Assembly: GCA_030431335.1 (NCBI GenBank)
Contig: JAUIJH010000019.1
Coordinates: 1-50,827 of the forward strand
Origin: Alphaproteobacteria bacterium
Lineage (GTDB): Bacteria > Pseudomonadota > Alphaproteobacteria > Rhizobiales > Amorphaceae
Direction: 5' to 3'
Length of the DNA: 50,827 nt
Shown here: positions 21,239 through 29,268 of the stretch, piece by piece
How the letters are laid out: each line of letters begins with the position of its first letter
Numbering within the stretch: position 1 is the stretch's first letter
Program-made: the position numbers and the translations under genes
The notes under the pieces: model-generated
What the model was told of the DNA's origin: nothing
Databases searched by the model: none
What the model saw: the letters and a program-made list of their open reading frames with translations, nothing else

Positions 21239-22252
21239 CTAATTCGGCATCCGCGCCTCGAGGGGTGGCAGGTATTCGTCGTTGAACACGCGCTCGGCCG
21301 TTGGCGGATTGGGCATGTCGAACGAGGTCTGCAACTGCACGATGGAAGCGGCGAGGCGGTCCATGTCGGCATCGCCGAGGCCGTCCGTCTCGGTCGCCTC
21401 GGTGACGATGTTGTCGTCCAGCGCCATCTTGAGGCGGGCGAGTTCCACCGCCTCGTCGGCGATGTCGTTGCGCTGCATCACCGACTTGATCGCCTCCTGC
21501 GGCGCGGCGGCGGTGTCTTGGATCCCCCTGGTCAGCGCCGCGAGAAAGCCGCGAACGGCATCCGGGTGCGCCTCGGCCCAGGCGGTGTTGACGATGATGG
21601 CGTTGCCGAAAAGGTCGAGCCCGTTGTCGGCCATGAAGATGGTCACGACGTCCTCGTCCGGCACGCCCTGGGCCTTCAGGTTGAGCACGGAGGAGAAGGA
21701 GAAGCCGAAGATGGCGTCCACCTGGCCCAGCGCCAGCATCGGCTCGCGCATGGGAAAGCCCACCGATTCCAGCGTGATGCCGGACGTGTCGATGCCCGTT
21801 GCGTCGACGAATGCGGGCCACTGGGCGAATGCGGCGTCCGGCGGCGGGGCGCCGATGGTCTTGCCTTCCAGCGACTTGGGATCCTCGGTGATGCCCTTCG
21901 AGCGCCGGCCGATCACCGCGAAGGGCGGCTTTTCGTAGACGATGTAGATCGCCTCGACGGCGGCATCGGGCTGCTCGGCGAGGAACTTCACCACCGCGTT
22001 GAGATCGCCGAAGCCCATGTCGTAGGCGCCGGTGGCGACGCGGGGGATCGATTCGCGCGCGCCGGCGCCGGTGTCGATGGTGACGTCGAGGCCCTCGTCC
22101 TTGAAATAGCCCTTGTCGATGGCGACGAAGAAGGGCGCCGACGGGCCTTCGAACTTCCAGTCGAGCGAGAAACGGACGTCGGTGAGGTCTTGCGCGGCGA
22201 GAGGGCTCGCGAAGGTGAGCGCGGCCAGCGCGACGAGGGGCCATTTCAGCAT
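21239..22252 (-). CDS. ABC transporter periplasmic binding protein (NMT1/THI5-like)
   Basis: A 337-residue periplasmic solute-binding protein. The signal peptide MLKWPLVALAALTFASPLAAQ sets the start at ATG 22252, preceded by GGGAGAC; 36 residues of in-frame extension upstream are not protein-like. The mature part begins LTDVRFSLDWKFEGPSAPFFVAIDKGYFKDEGLDV, the classic NMT1/THI5 opening, and continues with the hydrophobic-pocket segment GVPDEDVVTIFMADNGLDLFGNAIIVN. It is the first gene of the operon running through uraH and xdhABC, which suggests uptake of a purine or related heterocycle. Confidence 0.9.
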   Translation of the reverse strand: MLKWPLVALAALTFASPLAAQDLTDVRFSLDWKFEGPSAPFFVAIDKGYFKDEGLDVTIDTGAGARESIPRVATGAYDMGFGDLNAVVKFLAEQPDAAVEAIYIVYEKPPFAVIGRRSKGITEDPKSLEGKTIGAPPPDAAFAQWPAFVDATGIDTSGITLESVGFPMREPMLALGQVDAIFGFSFSSVLNLKAQGVPDEDVVTIFMADNGLDLFGNAIIVNTAWAEAHPDAVRGFLAALTRGIQDTAAAPQEAIKSVMQRNDIADEAVELARLKMALDDNIVTEATETDGLGDADMDRLAASIVQLQTSFDMPNPPTAERVFNDEYLPPLEARMPN

Positions 22253-22579
22253 TGTTGTCTCCCTGCCTTTTATGCGGGGTGATGCAACGCCTATGCCGTC
22301 TGCCTCGATCTCGCCGCCCGTTCGCAGCCGCGGGCAAAGAGCGTGCGATGCTTCATGCAAACGTCACCAACGCGCCGTAGCCAAGCGCCATGGAGACCGA
22401 TTCCCCCGCACCACGGCGGGCCGGCGCGCGCGAAAGCGCCGCCACGCGGGCCGAGTTCTTCACCATGGCGCGGGAGAGTTTGTGACGATGGATGGCTTGG
22501 CTTTGGAGGGTACCCACGCGGACCCGCACGGCGGTGTGGTCGACAAGCGCGCCTTCGCGCCCAGCGGGGCGGCCGCGCG
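22253..22579. other. Divergent intergenic region between purine operon and phosphonate-type genes
   Basis: 327 bases separating the divergent starts at 22252 (-) and 22580 (+). It must carry the promoter of the purine operon. A CATAAAA element lies close to the ribosome binding site on the minus strand but no good -35 partner was seen. The right end contains a small open frame (22488-22583, described separately). No tRNA, repeat or strong palindrome was noticed. Confidence 0.4.
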
Positions 22580-22583
22580 ATGA
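22488..22583 (+). CDS. Possible 31-residue leader ORF coupled to the hexapeptide transferase
   Basis: ATG at 22488 opens a 31-codon frame (MDGLALEGTHADPHG... ending SGAAAR) whose TGA (22581-22583) overlaps the next gene's ATG as ATGA. A GGGAG purine stretch lies 12 bases upstream of the ATG, whereas the downstream gene itself lacks an evident ribosome binding site. This would fit translational coupling. The peptide resembles nothing I recognise and could equally be chance in GC-rich DNA. Confidence 0.25.
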   Translation: MDGLALEGTHADPHGGVVDKRAFAPSGAAAR

Positions 22584-23206
22584 AGCTCACCGAAGCGCCC
22601 ACCGTCCACCCCACGGCCGTTCTGGTGGACACCACGGTCGGCCGCTGGACCGACATCGGCGCCCACTGCACGTTCCTCAACGTCGCGTTCGGCGATTACA
22701 GCTACATGGTCGCGTACGGGCAGGCCGCCAATTGCACCGTGGGCAAGTTCTGCTCGATCGCGAGCCACGTGCGGCTCAACCCGTCCAACCATCCGATGGA
22801 GCGGGTCACCTCGCACCACTTCACCTATCGCTCGGGCGACTATTTCGAGGACGCGGTGCACGATGAGAGCGTGTTCGAGTGGCGCCGCTCGCAGTGGGTC
22901 ACCATCGGCCACGACGTGTGGATCGGCCACAACGCGACGGTGATGCCGGGCGTGTCGATCGGCACCGGCGCGGTGATCGGCTCGGGCGCGGTGGTGACGC
23001 GCGATGTCGCGCCCTACACCATCGTCGGCGGCGTGCCGGCGCGCGTGATCCGGCGGCGCTTTCCCGAAGATCTCGCCGCGCGCATCGAGGCGCTCGCCTA
23101 TTGGGACTGGCCGCACGCGGCACTGCGCGAGGCGCTGGCGGACTTCCAGCGCCTCGGCGCGGCGGCGTTCGTGGACAAGTACGAGGACCGGCCGCCGCTC
23201 GGCTGA
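22580..23206 (+). CDS. Hexapeptide-repeat acetyltransferase of the phosphonate-associated family
   Basis: A 208-residue left-handed beta-helix acyltransferase. Isoleucine-patch repeats run through VDTTVGRWTDIGAHCTF, ANCTVGKFCSIASHVRL and WIGHNATVMPGVSIGTGAVIGSGAVVTRDVAPYTIVGGVPARVI, with the putative catalytic His in the SNHP/SHHFTYR region. This resembles the DapH/maltose-acetyltransferase-like proteins found in phn (C-P lyase) gene clusters, and its neighbours DUF1045 and phnM support that reading. ATG 22580 is chosen from the MKLTEAPTVHPTA start; no strong ribosome binding site precedes it. Acyl acceptor unknown. Confidence 0.82.
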   Translation: MKLTEAPTVHPTAVLVDTTVGRWTDIGAHCTFLNVAFGDYSYMVAYGQAANCTVGKFCSIASHVRLNPSNHPMERVTSHHFTYRSGDYFEDAVHDESVFEWRRSQWVTIGHDVWIGHNATVMPGVSIGTGAVIGSGAVVTRDVAPYTIVGGVPARVIRRRFPEDLAARIEALAYWDWPHAALREALADFQRLGAAAFVDKYEDRPPLG

Positions 23207-23231
23207 GCCATGGGCGAGGCTTGTTGCAAGC

Positions 23232-23249
23232 CTGTCATGAAGATATGTG
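23232..23249 (+). promoter_or_regulatory. Possible degenerate Pho box upstream of DUF1045-phnM
   Basis: CTGTCAT at 23232-23238 is a perfect first half of a PhoB box; the second half 11 bases on (ATATGTG) is poor. It lies about 95 bases upstream of the DUF1045 start. CCTGTC also forms an inverted repeat with GACAGG near 23259-23264. Phosphate control is plausible for phn genes, but the evidence is a single half-site. Confidence 0.3.
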
Positions 23250-23332
23250 AATGGGCGAAGACAGGCCCGTCCCGTACCATGGCGCGGCCACCGCATCACC
23301 CGCTGATCCAAAGGAAGGCAACGCCGCTCGCC

Positions 23333-24001
23333 GTGCGCTACGCCATCTATCTCACTTCGCCGAGGCATGCGCCGCTGACCGAGGCCGCCCGGCGCTGGCT
23401 CGGCCGCTGCGCCTTCACCGGCGCCGAGACGGCGCCCGAAGCGCCAGCCGCAGCCAATCCCGCCGTGCCGGCCCGCTATGGCTTCCACGCCACCATGCGC
23501 GCCCCCTTCCGCCTCGCCGATGGGCACACCGAGGCCGAGCTGTGCGCCGCCTTCGGGCGCTTCGCGGCGGCGGAAGGCACGATCCCGGCAACGCTCGAGG
23601 TGGCCTCGCTGGGCAATTTCGTCGCGCTGGTGGCGCCGGACCAGCGGCGCATCGCCGGTGCGCACGAAGGGGCCCTGGAGGCGTTCGAATCCTTTCGCGC
23701 GCCGCTTGACGCCGCCGAGATCGCCCGCCGCAAGCCGGACCGGCTCGACGCGCGCGGACAGGCGCTGCTCGACGCCTACGGCTACCCGCACGTCCTGGAG
23801 CGCTTCCGCTTCCATATGACGCTGTCGGGCCCCGTCGAGCCCGCCGCGCAGGACGCGGTCCGCGAGGCCGCGGCGGCCTATTTCGCGCCCTTCACGGGCT
23901 CGCCGCAGTCGCTTCATTTCGCGCTCTTCGCCGAGCCGGAGGCGGGCGGGCCGTTCACGATCATCGCCGAGTCCTCGGCTGCGGCCGAGGCGGCGCGGTG
24001 A
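23333..24001 (+). CDS. DUF1045 protein, 2H phosphoesterase superfamily, phosphonate-associated
   Basis: A 222-residue protein with the two H-x-T motifs that define 2H phosphoesterases: FHATMRAPF (His52, Thr54) and FHMTLSGP (His161, Thr163). DUF1045 proteins are found in C-P lyase operons; 2H enzymes act on cyclic or 2',3'-type phosphodiesters, so hydrolysis of a ribose cyclic phosphate made from phosphonates is a reasonable inference. The start is taken as GTG 23333 (product (M)RYAIYLTSP), supported by AAGGAAGG at 23311-23318; an upstream ATG at 23279 is in frame but adds non-conserved residues. The stop overlaps the phnM GTG (GTGA). Confidence 0.8.
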   Translation: MRYAIYLTSPRHAPLTEAARRWLGRCAFTGAETAPEAPAAANPAVPARYGFHATMRAPFRLADGHTEAELCAAFGRFAAAEGTIPATLEVASLGNFVALVAPDQRRIAGAHEGALEAFESFRAPLDAAEIARRKPDRLDARGQALLDAYGYPHVLERFRFHMTLSGPVEPAAQDAVREAAAAYFAPFTGSPQSLHFALFAEPEAGGPFTIIAESSAAAEAAR

Positions 24002-25125
24002 GCGTCCTCGCCAACGCGCGCCTCGTCCTCGACGAGGAGGTGGTCGACGGCCACATCGCCTTCGCGGACGGGCGGATCGCCGCCATCGGCACCGGAGCGG
24101 CGGCCGGCGAGGACATGGAGGGGGACTATCTCATCCCCGGCCTGGTGGAACTGCACACCGACCATCTCGAGGTGCACGTGGCACCGCGCCCCAAGGTGCG
24201 CTGGAACATCACCGCCGCCATCCAGGCGCACGACGCGCAGGTCGCGACCTCCGGCATCACCACCGTGTTCGATGCGCTGCGGGTGGGGCTCGAAGGCGAC
24301 GGCAGCCTGACCTCGGCCGATTCGCGCGAGCTGGGCGACGCGATCCTCCTCGCCCAGGCCGAGGGGCGGCTCAGAGCCGACCACCTCTTCCACCTGCGCT
24401 GCGAGGTGTCGGACGAAACGGCCATCGGCGGCTTCGAGCTGTTCGACGGGCTCGACCGGGTGCACCTCGTCTCGCTGATGGACCACACGCCGGGCCAGCG
24501 CCAGTTTCGCTCGCTCGACGCCTACCGCGTCTACTTCCAGGGCAAGACCGGCATGAGCGACGAGGCCTTCGCGCTGTTCCAGCAGGAGCGGCGCGACCGG
24601 GCGGCGATCTGGTCCGACCGCAACCGGCGCGAGCTGGCCGAACGCTCGCGCGCCCTCGGCTTCGTGATCGCGAGCCACGACGACGCCACTTTGGCCCATG
24701 TCGACGAGGCGGTGCGCGACGGCGTGAGCCTGGCCGAGTTTCCCACCACGGTGGAGGCGGCGGAAGCCTCGCGCGCGCACGGCATCAAGGTGATGATGGG
24801 CGGGCCAAACATGGTGCGCGGCGGCTCGCACTCCGGCAACGTGTCGGCGGGCGAGCTGGCCGACCGCGGCGCGCTCGACATCCTGTCCTCCGACTATGTG
24901 CCGTTCTCCATGCTGCAATCGGCCTTCGTCCTCGGCGAACGCGATGGCTGGACCTTGCCGCGCGCCATCGCCACGGTCAGCGCCAACCCCGCCGCGGCGG
25001 TGAAGCTCGCCGATCGCGGGCGGCTCGCAGAGGGGCTGCGCGGCGACGTGGTGCGCGTGAGCCACGCGCCGGGCGCCATCCCGGTGGTGCGCGCCGTCTG
25101 GCGCGAGGGGCGCCGCGTCGCCTGA
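23998..25125 (+). CDS. phnM: Alpha-D-ribose 1-methylphosphonate 5-triphosphate diphosphatase
   Basis: Amidohydrolase-superfamily enzyme that removes pyrophosphate from RPnTP in the C-P lyase pathway. The 375-residue protein has the metal motif LVELHTDHLEVH, then HLVSLMDHTPGQRQFR, FVIASHDDATLAHVDEA, KVMMGGPNMVRGGSHSGNVSA and LSSDYVPFSMLQSAF, all typical of PhnM. It begins at GTG 23998, overlapping the DUF1045 stop. The C-P lyase core genes phnGHIJKL are not present in the window, so this is either the distal part of a dispersed system or a partial pathway. Confidence 0.95.
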   Translation: MSVLANARLVLDEEVVDGHIAFADGRIAAIGTGAAAGEDMEGDYLIPGLVELHTDHLEVHVAPRPKVRWNITAAIQAHDAQVATSGITTVFDALRVGLEGDGSLTSADSRELGDAILLAQAEGRLRADHLFHLRCEVSDETAIGGFELFDGLDRVHLVSLMDHTPGQRQFRSLDAYRVYFQGKTGMSDEAFALFQQERRDRAAIWSDRNRRELAERSRALGFVIASHDDATLAHVDEAVRDGVSLAEFPTTVEAAEASRAHGIKVMMGGPNMVRGGSHSGNVSAGELADRGALDILSSDYVPFSMLQSAFVLGERDGWTLPRAIATVSANPAAAVKLADRGRLAEGLRGDVVRVSHAPGAIPVVRAVWREGRRVA

Positions 25126-25126
25126 T

Positions 25127-25147
25127 CGCTCGGACAGAGCGGGTTTT
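25127..25147. terminator. Hairpin-type terminator after phnM
   Basis: CGCTC-GGACA-GAGCG hairpin (25127-25141) starting two bases after the phnM TGA, followed by GGTTTT. It lies between the convergent phnM and a small minus-strand gene. The stem is only five base pairs, so efficiency is uncertain. Confidence 0.5.
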
Positions 25148-25197
25148 CGCGCGTTTGCCCGACCCGTTCCCGGCGCAAGGTCCGGGGTGAAACACAC

Positions 25198-25374
25198 CTA
25201 GTCCGGATCGGCATCCTCGGGGCTGCCATCGCTCGGCTTGCCGGCGCTTTGCTGCGGTTCCTGCGCGTCCTCGGGCGGCAGGTCGCGGGCCTTCGCGGCG
25301 GTCTTGCGACGCTTGAGATTGGCCCGCAGCGCCGCCGCCAATCGTTGCTGCCGGTCCGCGTTCGCTCCCGTCAT
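25198..25374 (-). CDS. Small basic/acidic protein of unknown function (58 aa)
   Basis: A 58-residue protein: MTGANADRQQRLAAALRANLKR, then a Lys/Arg-rich helix and an acidic, proline-rich tail (PPEDAQEPQQ... EDADPD). The RLAAALRANLKRRK pattern recurs in small conserved proteins of Rhizobiales (from memory). Start at ATG 25374 with a GAAGGAGGCG-type ribosome binding site just upstream on the minus strand. It is divergent from the TAXI-like gene. Function unknown. Confidence 0.6.
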   Translation of the reverse strand: MTGANADRQQRLAAALRANLKRRKTAAKARDLPPEDAQEPQQSAGKPSDGSPEDADPD

Positions 25375-25475
25375 CCGCGCCTCCTTCGTCGTCCCGTCAC
25401 TTTTATCGCTCAGATCCGTACATATGTCTGGATTGCAGACGCGTCGCATCCATTGCTGCAACAAGGGAATGAAGC

Positions 25476-26459
25476 ATGAAACGAATTTTGGCCGTCGCCG
25501 CCTTGCTGGCGGCAAGCGTAACCACATCGCAGGCGACCGATATCGTCATCTTTACCGGCGGCGCTCCAACCGGCGAAGGGTCCACCTACCACAACGGCAT
25601 GGGCAAAGCCGTCGAGGAGCAGCTGCGCGATCTGGCGCGGCCTTATGGCTACGAAGTCCGGCGCGTGCCCTCGGGCGGTGCGGTGGCCAACGCCAACGCG
25701 TGCGCCGATGAGACGCAGAACATCTGCTTCGGCATCGGCCAGGGCGGCCTCACCTACGGTCCGGTCGAGGCCGGCGAGGTCTCCATCGTGCGCAACGACC
25801 TGCCGGGCGAATGCGCGATGGCCTTCACCAACGAGCCGCGCCTGCCCAACTGGCGCTCGGTGGTGGACAACGCCCGGCGCGTGACCTTCGTCGTGCCCCA
25901 GGGGTCGGGCTCGGAGGCCTTCATCAAGAAGGTGTTCGAGGCGGAGCCGGCGCTGGTCGGAACGAGCCCCAATTTCCAGTACGTGAAGGGGCAGGACGCC
26001 ATCCTCGACGCGGTGAAGAGCACGCGCGGCGCCGTCGGCGTCTTCTACGCCTACCCCAACCCCACCGACGGCATGATCAACGCCGCCTATGACGCCGACC
26101 TGTCGATCATGGGCATCCTGTCGCCGGCCGTCGCCAAGGAATCGAGCGACTACTACCTCAACCGCAAGGCGCCCTACGCGCTCACCTGGCTCGGCCTCGG
26201 CGAGACCAAGACGGTGCGCGCCATGTGCTCCAAGGCGCTGCTGTTCGCTGGCTCCCCGTCGCGGCTTGAGGACACCTGGGCGCAGGCCGACTACGAGGAG
26301 TTCATCGCCAAGCTGAAGGCGCTGCCGCCGGAGGCGTTCGTGCCGAAGGACGGTCCCCTCTCGAGCCTGATGCGGGAAGTCGAGGGCCTGTCGGAGGAGT
26401 ACGGCGTGTCCGAGATGGTGGGCGACCTGGAGCGCCAGGTCTCCGAGCGGCTACAGTAG
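25476..26459 (+). CDS. Periplasmic TAXI/TRAP-type solute-binding-like protein
   Basis: A 327-residue exported protein. Signal peptide MKRILAVAALLAASVTTSQA, then DIVIFTGGAPTGEGSTYHNGMGKAVEEQL, which resembles the ligand-proximal glycine-rich opening of TAXI-family TRAP binding proteins; later segments RRVTFVVPQGSGSEAFIKKVF and VGVFYAYPNPTDGMINAAYD also suit a type II periplasmic binding fold. Four cysteines (CADETQNIC, GECAM, MCSKA) might form disulfides. No TRAP membrane components are nearby. ATG 25476 has AAGGGAAT upstream. Ligand unknown. Confidence 0.7.
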   Translation: MKRILAVAALLAASVTTSQATDIVIFTGGAPTGEGSTYHNGMGKAVEEQLRDLARPYGYEVRRVPSGGAVANANACADETQNICFGIGQGGLTYGPVEAGEVSIVRNDLPGECAMAFTNEPRLPNWRSVVDNARRVTFVVPQGSGSEAFIKKVFEAEPALVGTSPNFQYVKGQDAILDAVKSTRGAVGVFYAYPNPTDGMINAAYDADLSIMGILSPAVAKESSDYYLNRKAPYALTWLGLGETKTVRAMCSKALLFAGSPSRLEDTWAQADYEEFIAKLKALPPEAFVPKDGPLSSLMREVEGLSEEYGVSEMVGDLERQVSERLQ

Positions 26460-26475
26460 GCAAGCATCACGCAAC

Positions 26476-26499
26476 GGCGCGGCAAATTCTTGCTGCGCC
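26476..26499. terminator. Strong hairpin between TAXI-like gene and EamA gene
   Basis: GGCGCGGCAA-ATTC-TTGCTGCGCC forms a ten-base-pair stem with one G-T wobble and a four-base loop, starting 16 bases after the TAG of the upstream gene. No T-run follows, so it may be a factor-assisted terminator or an mRNA-stabilising hairpin. Confidence 0.5.
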
Positions 26500-26528
26500 G
26501 GCTCTTGCCAGGACCGCCGCATCGGCCG

Positions 26529-27485
26529 ATGTTGGCCGCCATGGCAACCTTCCCCGCCGCCCGACCGGGCGATGCCGTTATCGGCATCGCCTGGAAGGTC
26601 GTTTCCGCGATGATTTTCACGGCGATGCTGACCATCGTCAAACTGATCGGAGATCGCATCCCGGTCGGCGAGATGCTGTTCGCGCGGAATTTTTTCGGGC
26701 TGATCCCGGTGCTGGCGCTGATCGTCTATTCCGGCAAGCTGCGCGACGCGTTGAAGACGGACGACCTGTTCGCGCACCTGCGCCGCGCGACGTCCGGCAT
26801 GCTGGCGATGGGGCTTTGGTTCGCCGCGCTGCAGCGCCTGTCCTTCCCCGAGGCGACGTCCATCGTCTACGCCGCGCCGTTGATGATGGTGGTCCTCGCC
26901 GCCGTCGTCCTCGGCGAGAAGGTGCGCGTCTACCGCTGGTCGGCGGTCGGAATCGGTTTCGTCGGCGTGTTCATCATCCTGCTGCCGCAGGTGACGGGCG
27001 GCTTCGACGTCATGGGCGACGCGGCGGCGCTCGGCGCGGCCTGCGCGCTGGTGGCCGCCGTCTTCATGGCGGTGACGTCGATCTTCGTGCGCCAGCTCGC
27101 CCAGAAGGAATCGACCACCACCATCGTTCTCTACTTCCTCATCGCCGGTAGCGCCGTCACGTTGCTGACGCTGCCGACCTGGGTGATGCCCACGCTGGAA
27201 GAGACCGTCGGGCTGGTGATGATCGGGGTTCTCGGCGGCATCGGGCAGCTTTGCCTCACCCAGGCCTACCACTATGCGGAAGCCTCGCTGATCGCCCCAT
27301 TCGAGTACACCTCGATGATCTGGGTCATCACGGTGGGCTATTTCATCTTTGCCGAGGTCCCGGCGCCGACGATGCTGATCGGCAGCGCCATCGTCATCGC
27401 GTCGGGCATTTTCGTGATCCTGCGCGAGCGGCAGCTCGGCTTGCAGCGCGCCGAGCGCAAGGTCGGCAGCCCGCTGCGCCCGTAA
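26529..27485 (+). CDS. EamA/DMT-family transporter
   Basis: A drug/metabolite exporter-type membrane protein of about 318 residues with ten hydrophobic segments arranged as two EamA repeats. Recognisable blocks are FARNFFGLIPVLALIV, FPEATSIVYAAPLMMVVLAAVVLGEKV (first repeat end) and IGQLCLTQAYHYAEASLIAPFEYTSMIWVITVGYFIFAEVP (second repeat). Substrate cannot be told. The start is uncertain: ATG 26529 or 26541, with CCAGGA at 26508-26513 as the only weak ribosome binding site; a TTG at 26490 would fall in the upstream hairpin. Confidence 0.88.
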   Translation: MLAAMATFPAARPGDAVIGIAWKVVSAMIFTAMLTIVKLIGDRIPVGEMLFARNFFGLIPVLALIVYSGKLRDALKTDDLFAHLRRATSGMLAMGLWFAALQRLSFPEATSIVYAAPLMMVVLAAVVLGEKVRVYRWSAVGIGFVGVFIILLPQVTGGFDVMGDAAALGAACALVAAVFMAVTSIFVRQLAQKESTTTIVLYFLIAGSAVTLLTLPTWVMPTLEETVGLVMIGVLGGIGQLCLTQAYHYAEASLIAPFEYTSMIWVITVGYFIFAEVPAPTMLIGSAIVIASGIFVILRERQLGLQRAERKVGSPLRP

Positions 27486-27552
27486 CGGGAGGACCCGCCT
27501 GGGGGTGACCGCCTTTTGGCCGAACCCGTTTCGCAATCCTTCGCGCAATTGC

Positions 27553-27589
27553 CGTCGATCTTCATCGACGCGGCGCGATATCGATATCG
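27553..27589. repeat. Tandem hairpin and perfect palindrome between convergent genes
   Basis: CGTCGAT-CTTC-ATCGACG (27553-27570) is a seven-base-pair hairpin with a tetraloop, followed six bases later by the perfect 14-base palindrome CGATATCGATATCG (27576-27589). They lie between the convergent EamA and carboxyltransferase genes. A bidirectional termination role is plausible; there is no clear T-run. Confidence 0.45.
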
Positions 27590-27625
27590 GCCCCACCACA
27601 TGGCGCGACCGCGGCGGCGCGCCCG

Positions 27626-29221
27626 CTACATGCGGAAGACGCCGAAGCGGGTTTCGGGGATCGGCGCGTTGAGCGTCGCCGCGAGGGCGAGGGACAGAAT
27701 GCGCCGCGTGTCGGCGGGGCGGATGATGCCGTCGTCCCACAGCCGGGCGGTGGCGTAGTAGGGGTTGCCCTCGCGCTCGTAGGTGTCGCGGATCGGGGCC
27801 TTGAAGGCGTCCTCCTCCGCCGCGCTCCAGGTGCCGCCATCGGCCTCGATGTTGTCGCGCTTGACGGTGGCGAGCACCGAGGCCGCCTGCTCGCCGCCCA
27901 TCACCGAGATGCGCGCCGTCGGCCAGGTGAACAGGAAGCGCGGCCCATAGGCGCGCCCGCACATGCCGTAGTTGCCCGCGCCGTAGGAGCCGCCGACGAT
28001 CAGCGTGATCTTGGGCACCTTGGCGCACGCCACCGCCGTGACCAGCTTGGCGCCGGCGCGGGCGATGCCGCCCGCCTCGTAGGCCTTGCCCACCATGAAG
28101 CCGGTGATGTTCTGCAGGAACAGGAGCGGGATTTTGCGCTGGCAGCACAGCTCGACGAAATGCGCGCCCTTGTTGGCGCTCTCGGCGAACAGGATGCCGT
28201 TGTTGGCGAGGATGCCGACCGGCATGCCCGACAGGCGGGCGAAGCCGGTCACCAGCGTCGGACCGTAGAGGGCCTTGAACTCGTCGAAGCGCGAGCCGTC
28301 GACGAGGCGGGCGATGATTTCGCGGATGTCGAATTGCTGGCGCAGGTCCGTCGGCATCGCGCCCTCGATGCCGCCCAGCAGCGGCTCCTCGGGCGCGGTG
28401 AGCTCGATTTCGGGCCGGATCTGCGCGCCGAGATTGGCGACGGCGCGGCGGGCCATCGCCAACGCCTGGTGGTCGTCGAGCGCGTAGTGGTCGGCGACGC
28501 CGGACAGGCGCGCGTGCACGTCGGCGCCGCCCAGCTCCTCGGCCGACACCACCTCGCCCGTCGCCGCCTTCACCAGCGGCGGACCGGCGAGGAAGATGGT
28601 GCCCTGCTTGCGCACGATGATGGTCTCGTCGGCCATCGCCGGCACATAGGCGCCGCCGGCGGTGCACGAGCCCATCACCACCGCGATCTGCGCGATGCCC
28701 TCCGCCGACATCGTCGCCTGGTTGTAGAAAATGCGGCCGAAATGGTCGCGGTCGGGAAACACCTCGGTCTGGTTGGGCAGGTTGGCGCCGCCCGAATCGA
28801 CGAGGTAGATGCACGGCAGCCGGTTTTCCCGTGCGATCTCCTGCGCGCGCACGTGCTTCTTCACCGTCATCGGGTAATAGGTGCCGCCCTTGATGGTGGC
28901 GTCGTTGCACACCACCATGACCGTGCGCCCCATGACGCGCCCGATGCCGGTGATGAGGCCGGCACCGTGGATCGCGTCCTCGTAGACACCGCCCGCGGCG
29001 AGGGGGGACAGCTCCAGGAACGGCGAGCCCCGATCGAGCAGCGCGTTGACGCGCTGGCGCGGGAGCAATTTGCCGCGCTTGAGGTGGCGCTCGCGGGCGC
29101 GCGGCGGACCGCCCTCGGCCGCGTCGGCGAGGCGTCCGTCGAGATCGGCGACCAGCGCCGCCATCGCGGCCGCATTGGCGCTTGCGGTCTCGGGGGCGAG
29201 GGTGGACTGCAAAACTGTCAC
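27626..29221 (-). CDS. mccB: Acyl-CoA carboxylase carboxyltransferase subunit (3-methylcrotonyl-CoA carboxylase beta-type)
   Basis: Carboxyltransferase that moves carboxyl from carboxybiotin to 3-methylcrotonyl-CoA (leucine catabolism) or a similar branched acyl-CoA. The 531-residue crotonase-fold protein has [109 protein letters not shown] and [22 protein letters not shown] segments, typical of MccB rather than PccB. Start is GTG 29221, preceded by TTGGAG. The biotin-carboxylase partner MccA and other leucine-pathway genes are absent here, so it is an orphan. Geranyl-CoA carboxylase beta is an alternative. Confidence 0.88.
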   Translation of the reverse strand: MTVLQSTLAPETASANAAAMAALVADLDGRLADAAEGGPPRARERHLKRGKLLPRQRVNALLDRGSPFLELSPLAAGGVYEDAIHGAGLITGIGRVMGRTVMVVCNDATIKGGTYYPMTVKKHVRAQEIARENRLPCIYLVDSGGANLPNQTEVFPDRDHFGRIFYNQATMSAEGIAQIAVVMGSCTAGGAYVPAMADETIIVRKQGTIFLAGPPLVKAATGEVVSAEELGGADVHARLSGVADHYALDDHQALAMARRAVANLGAQIRPEIELTAPEEPLLGGIEGAMPTDLRQQFDIREIIARLVDGSRFDEFKALYGPTLVTGFARLSGMPVGILANNGILFAESANKGAHFVELCCQRKIPLLFLQNITGFMVGKAYEAGGIARAGAKLVTAVACAKVPKITLIVGGSYGAGNYGMCGRAYGPRFLFTWPTARISVMGGEQAASVLATVKRDNIEADGGTWSAAEEDAFKAPIRDTYEREGNPYYATARLWDDGIIRPADTRRILSLALAATLNAPIPETRFGVFRM

Positions 29222-29268
29222 GGATGCTCCAAGGTGGTTCGGTAACGATGCGGCGGAAGGAATAGCAA

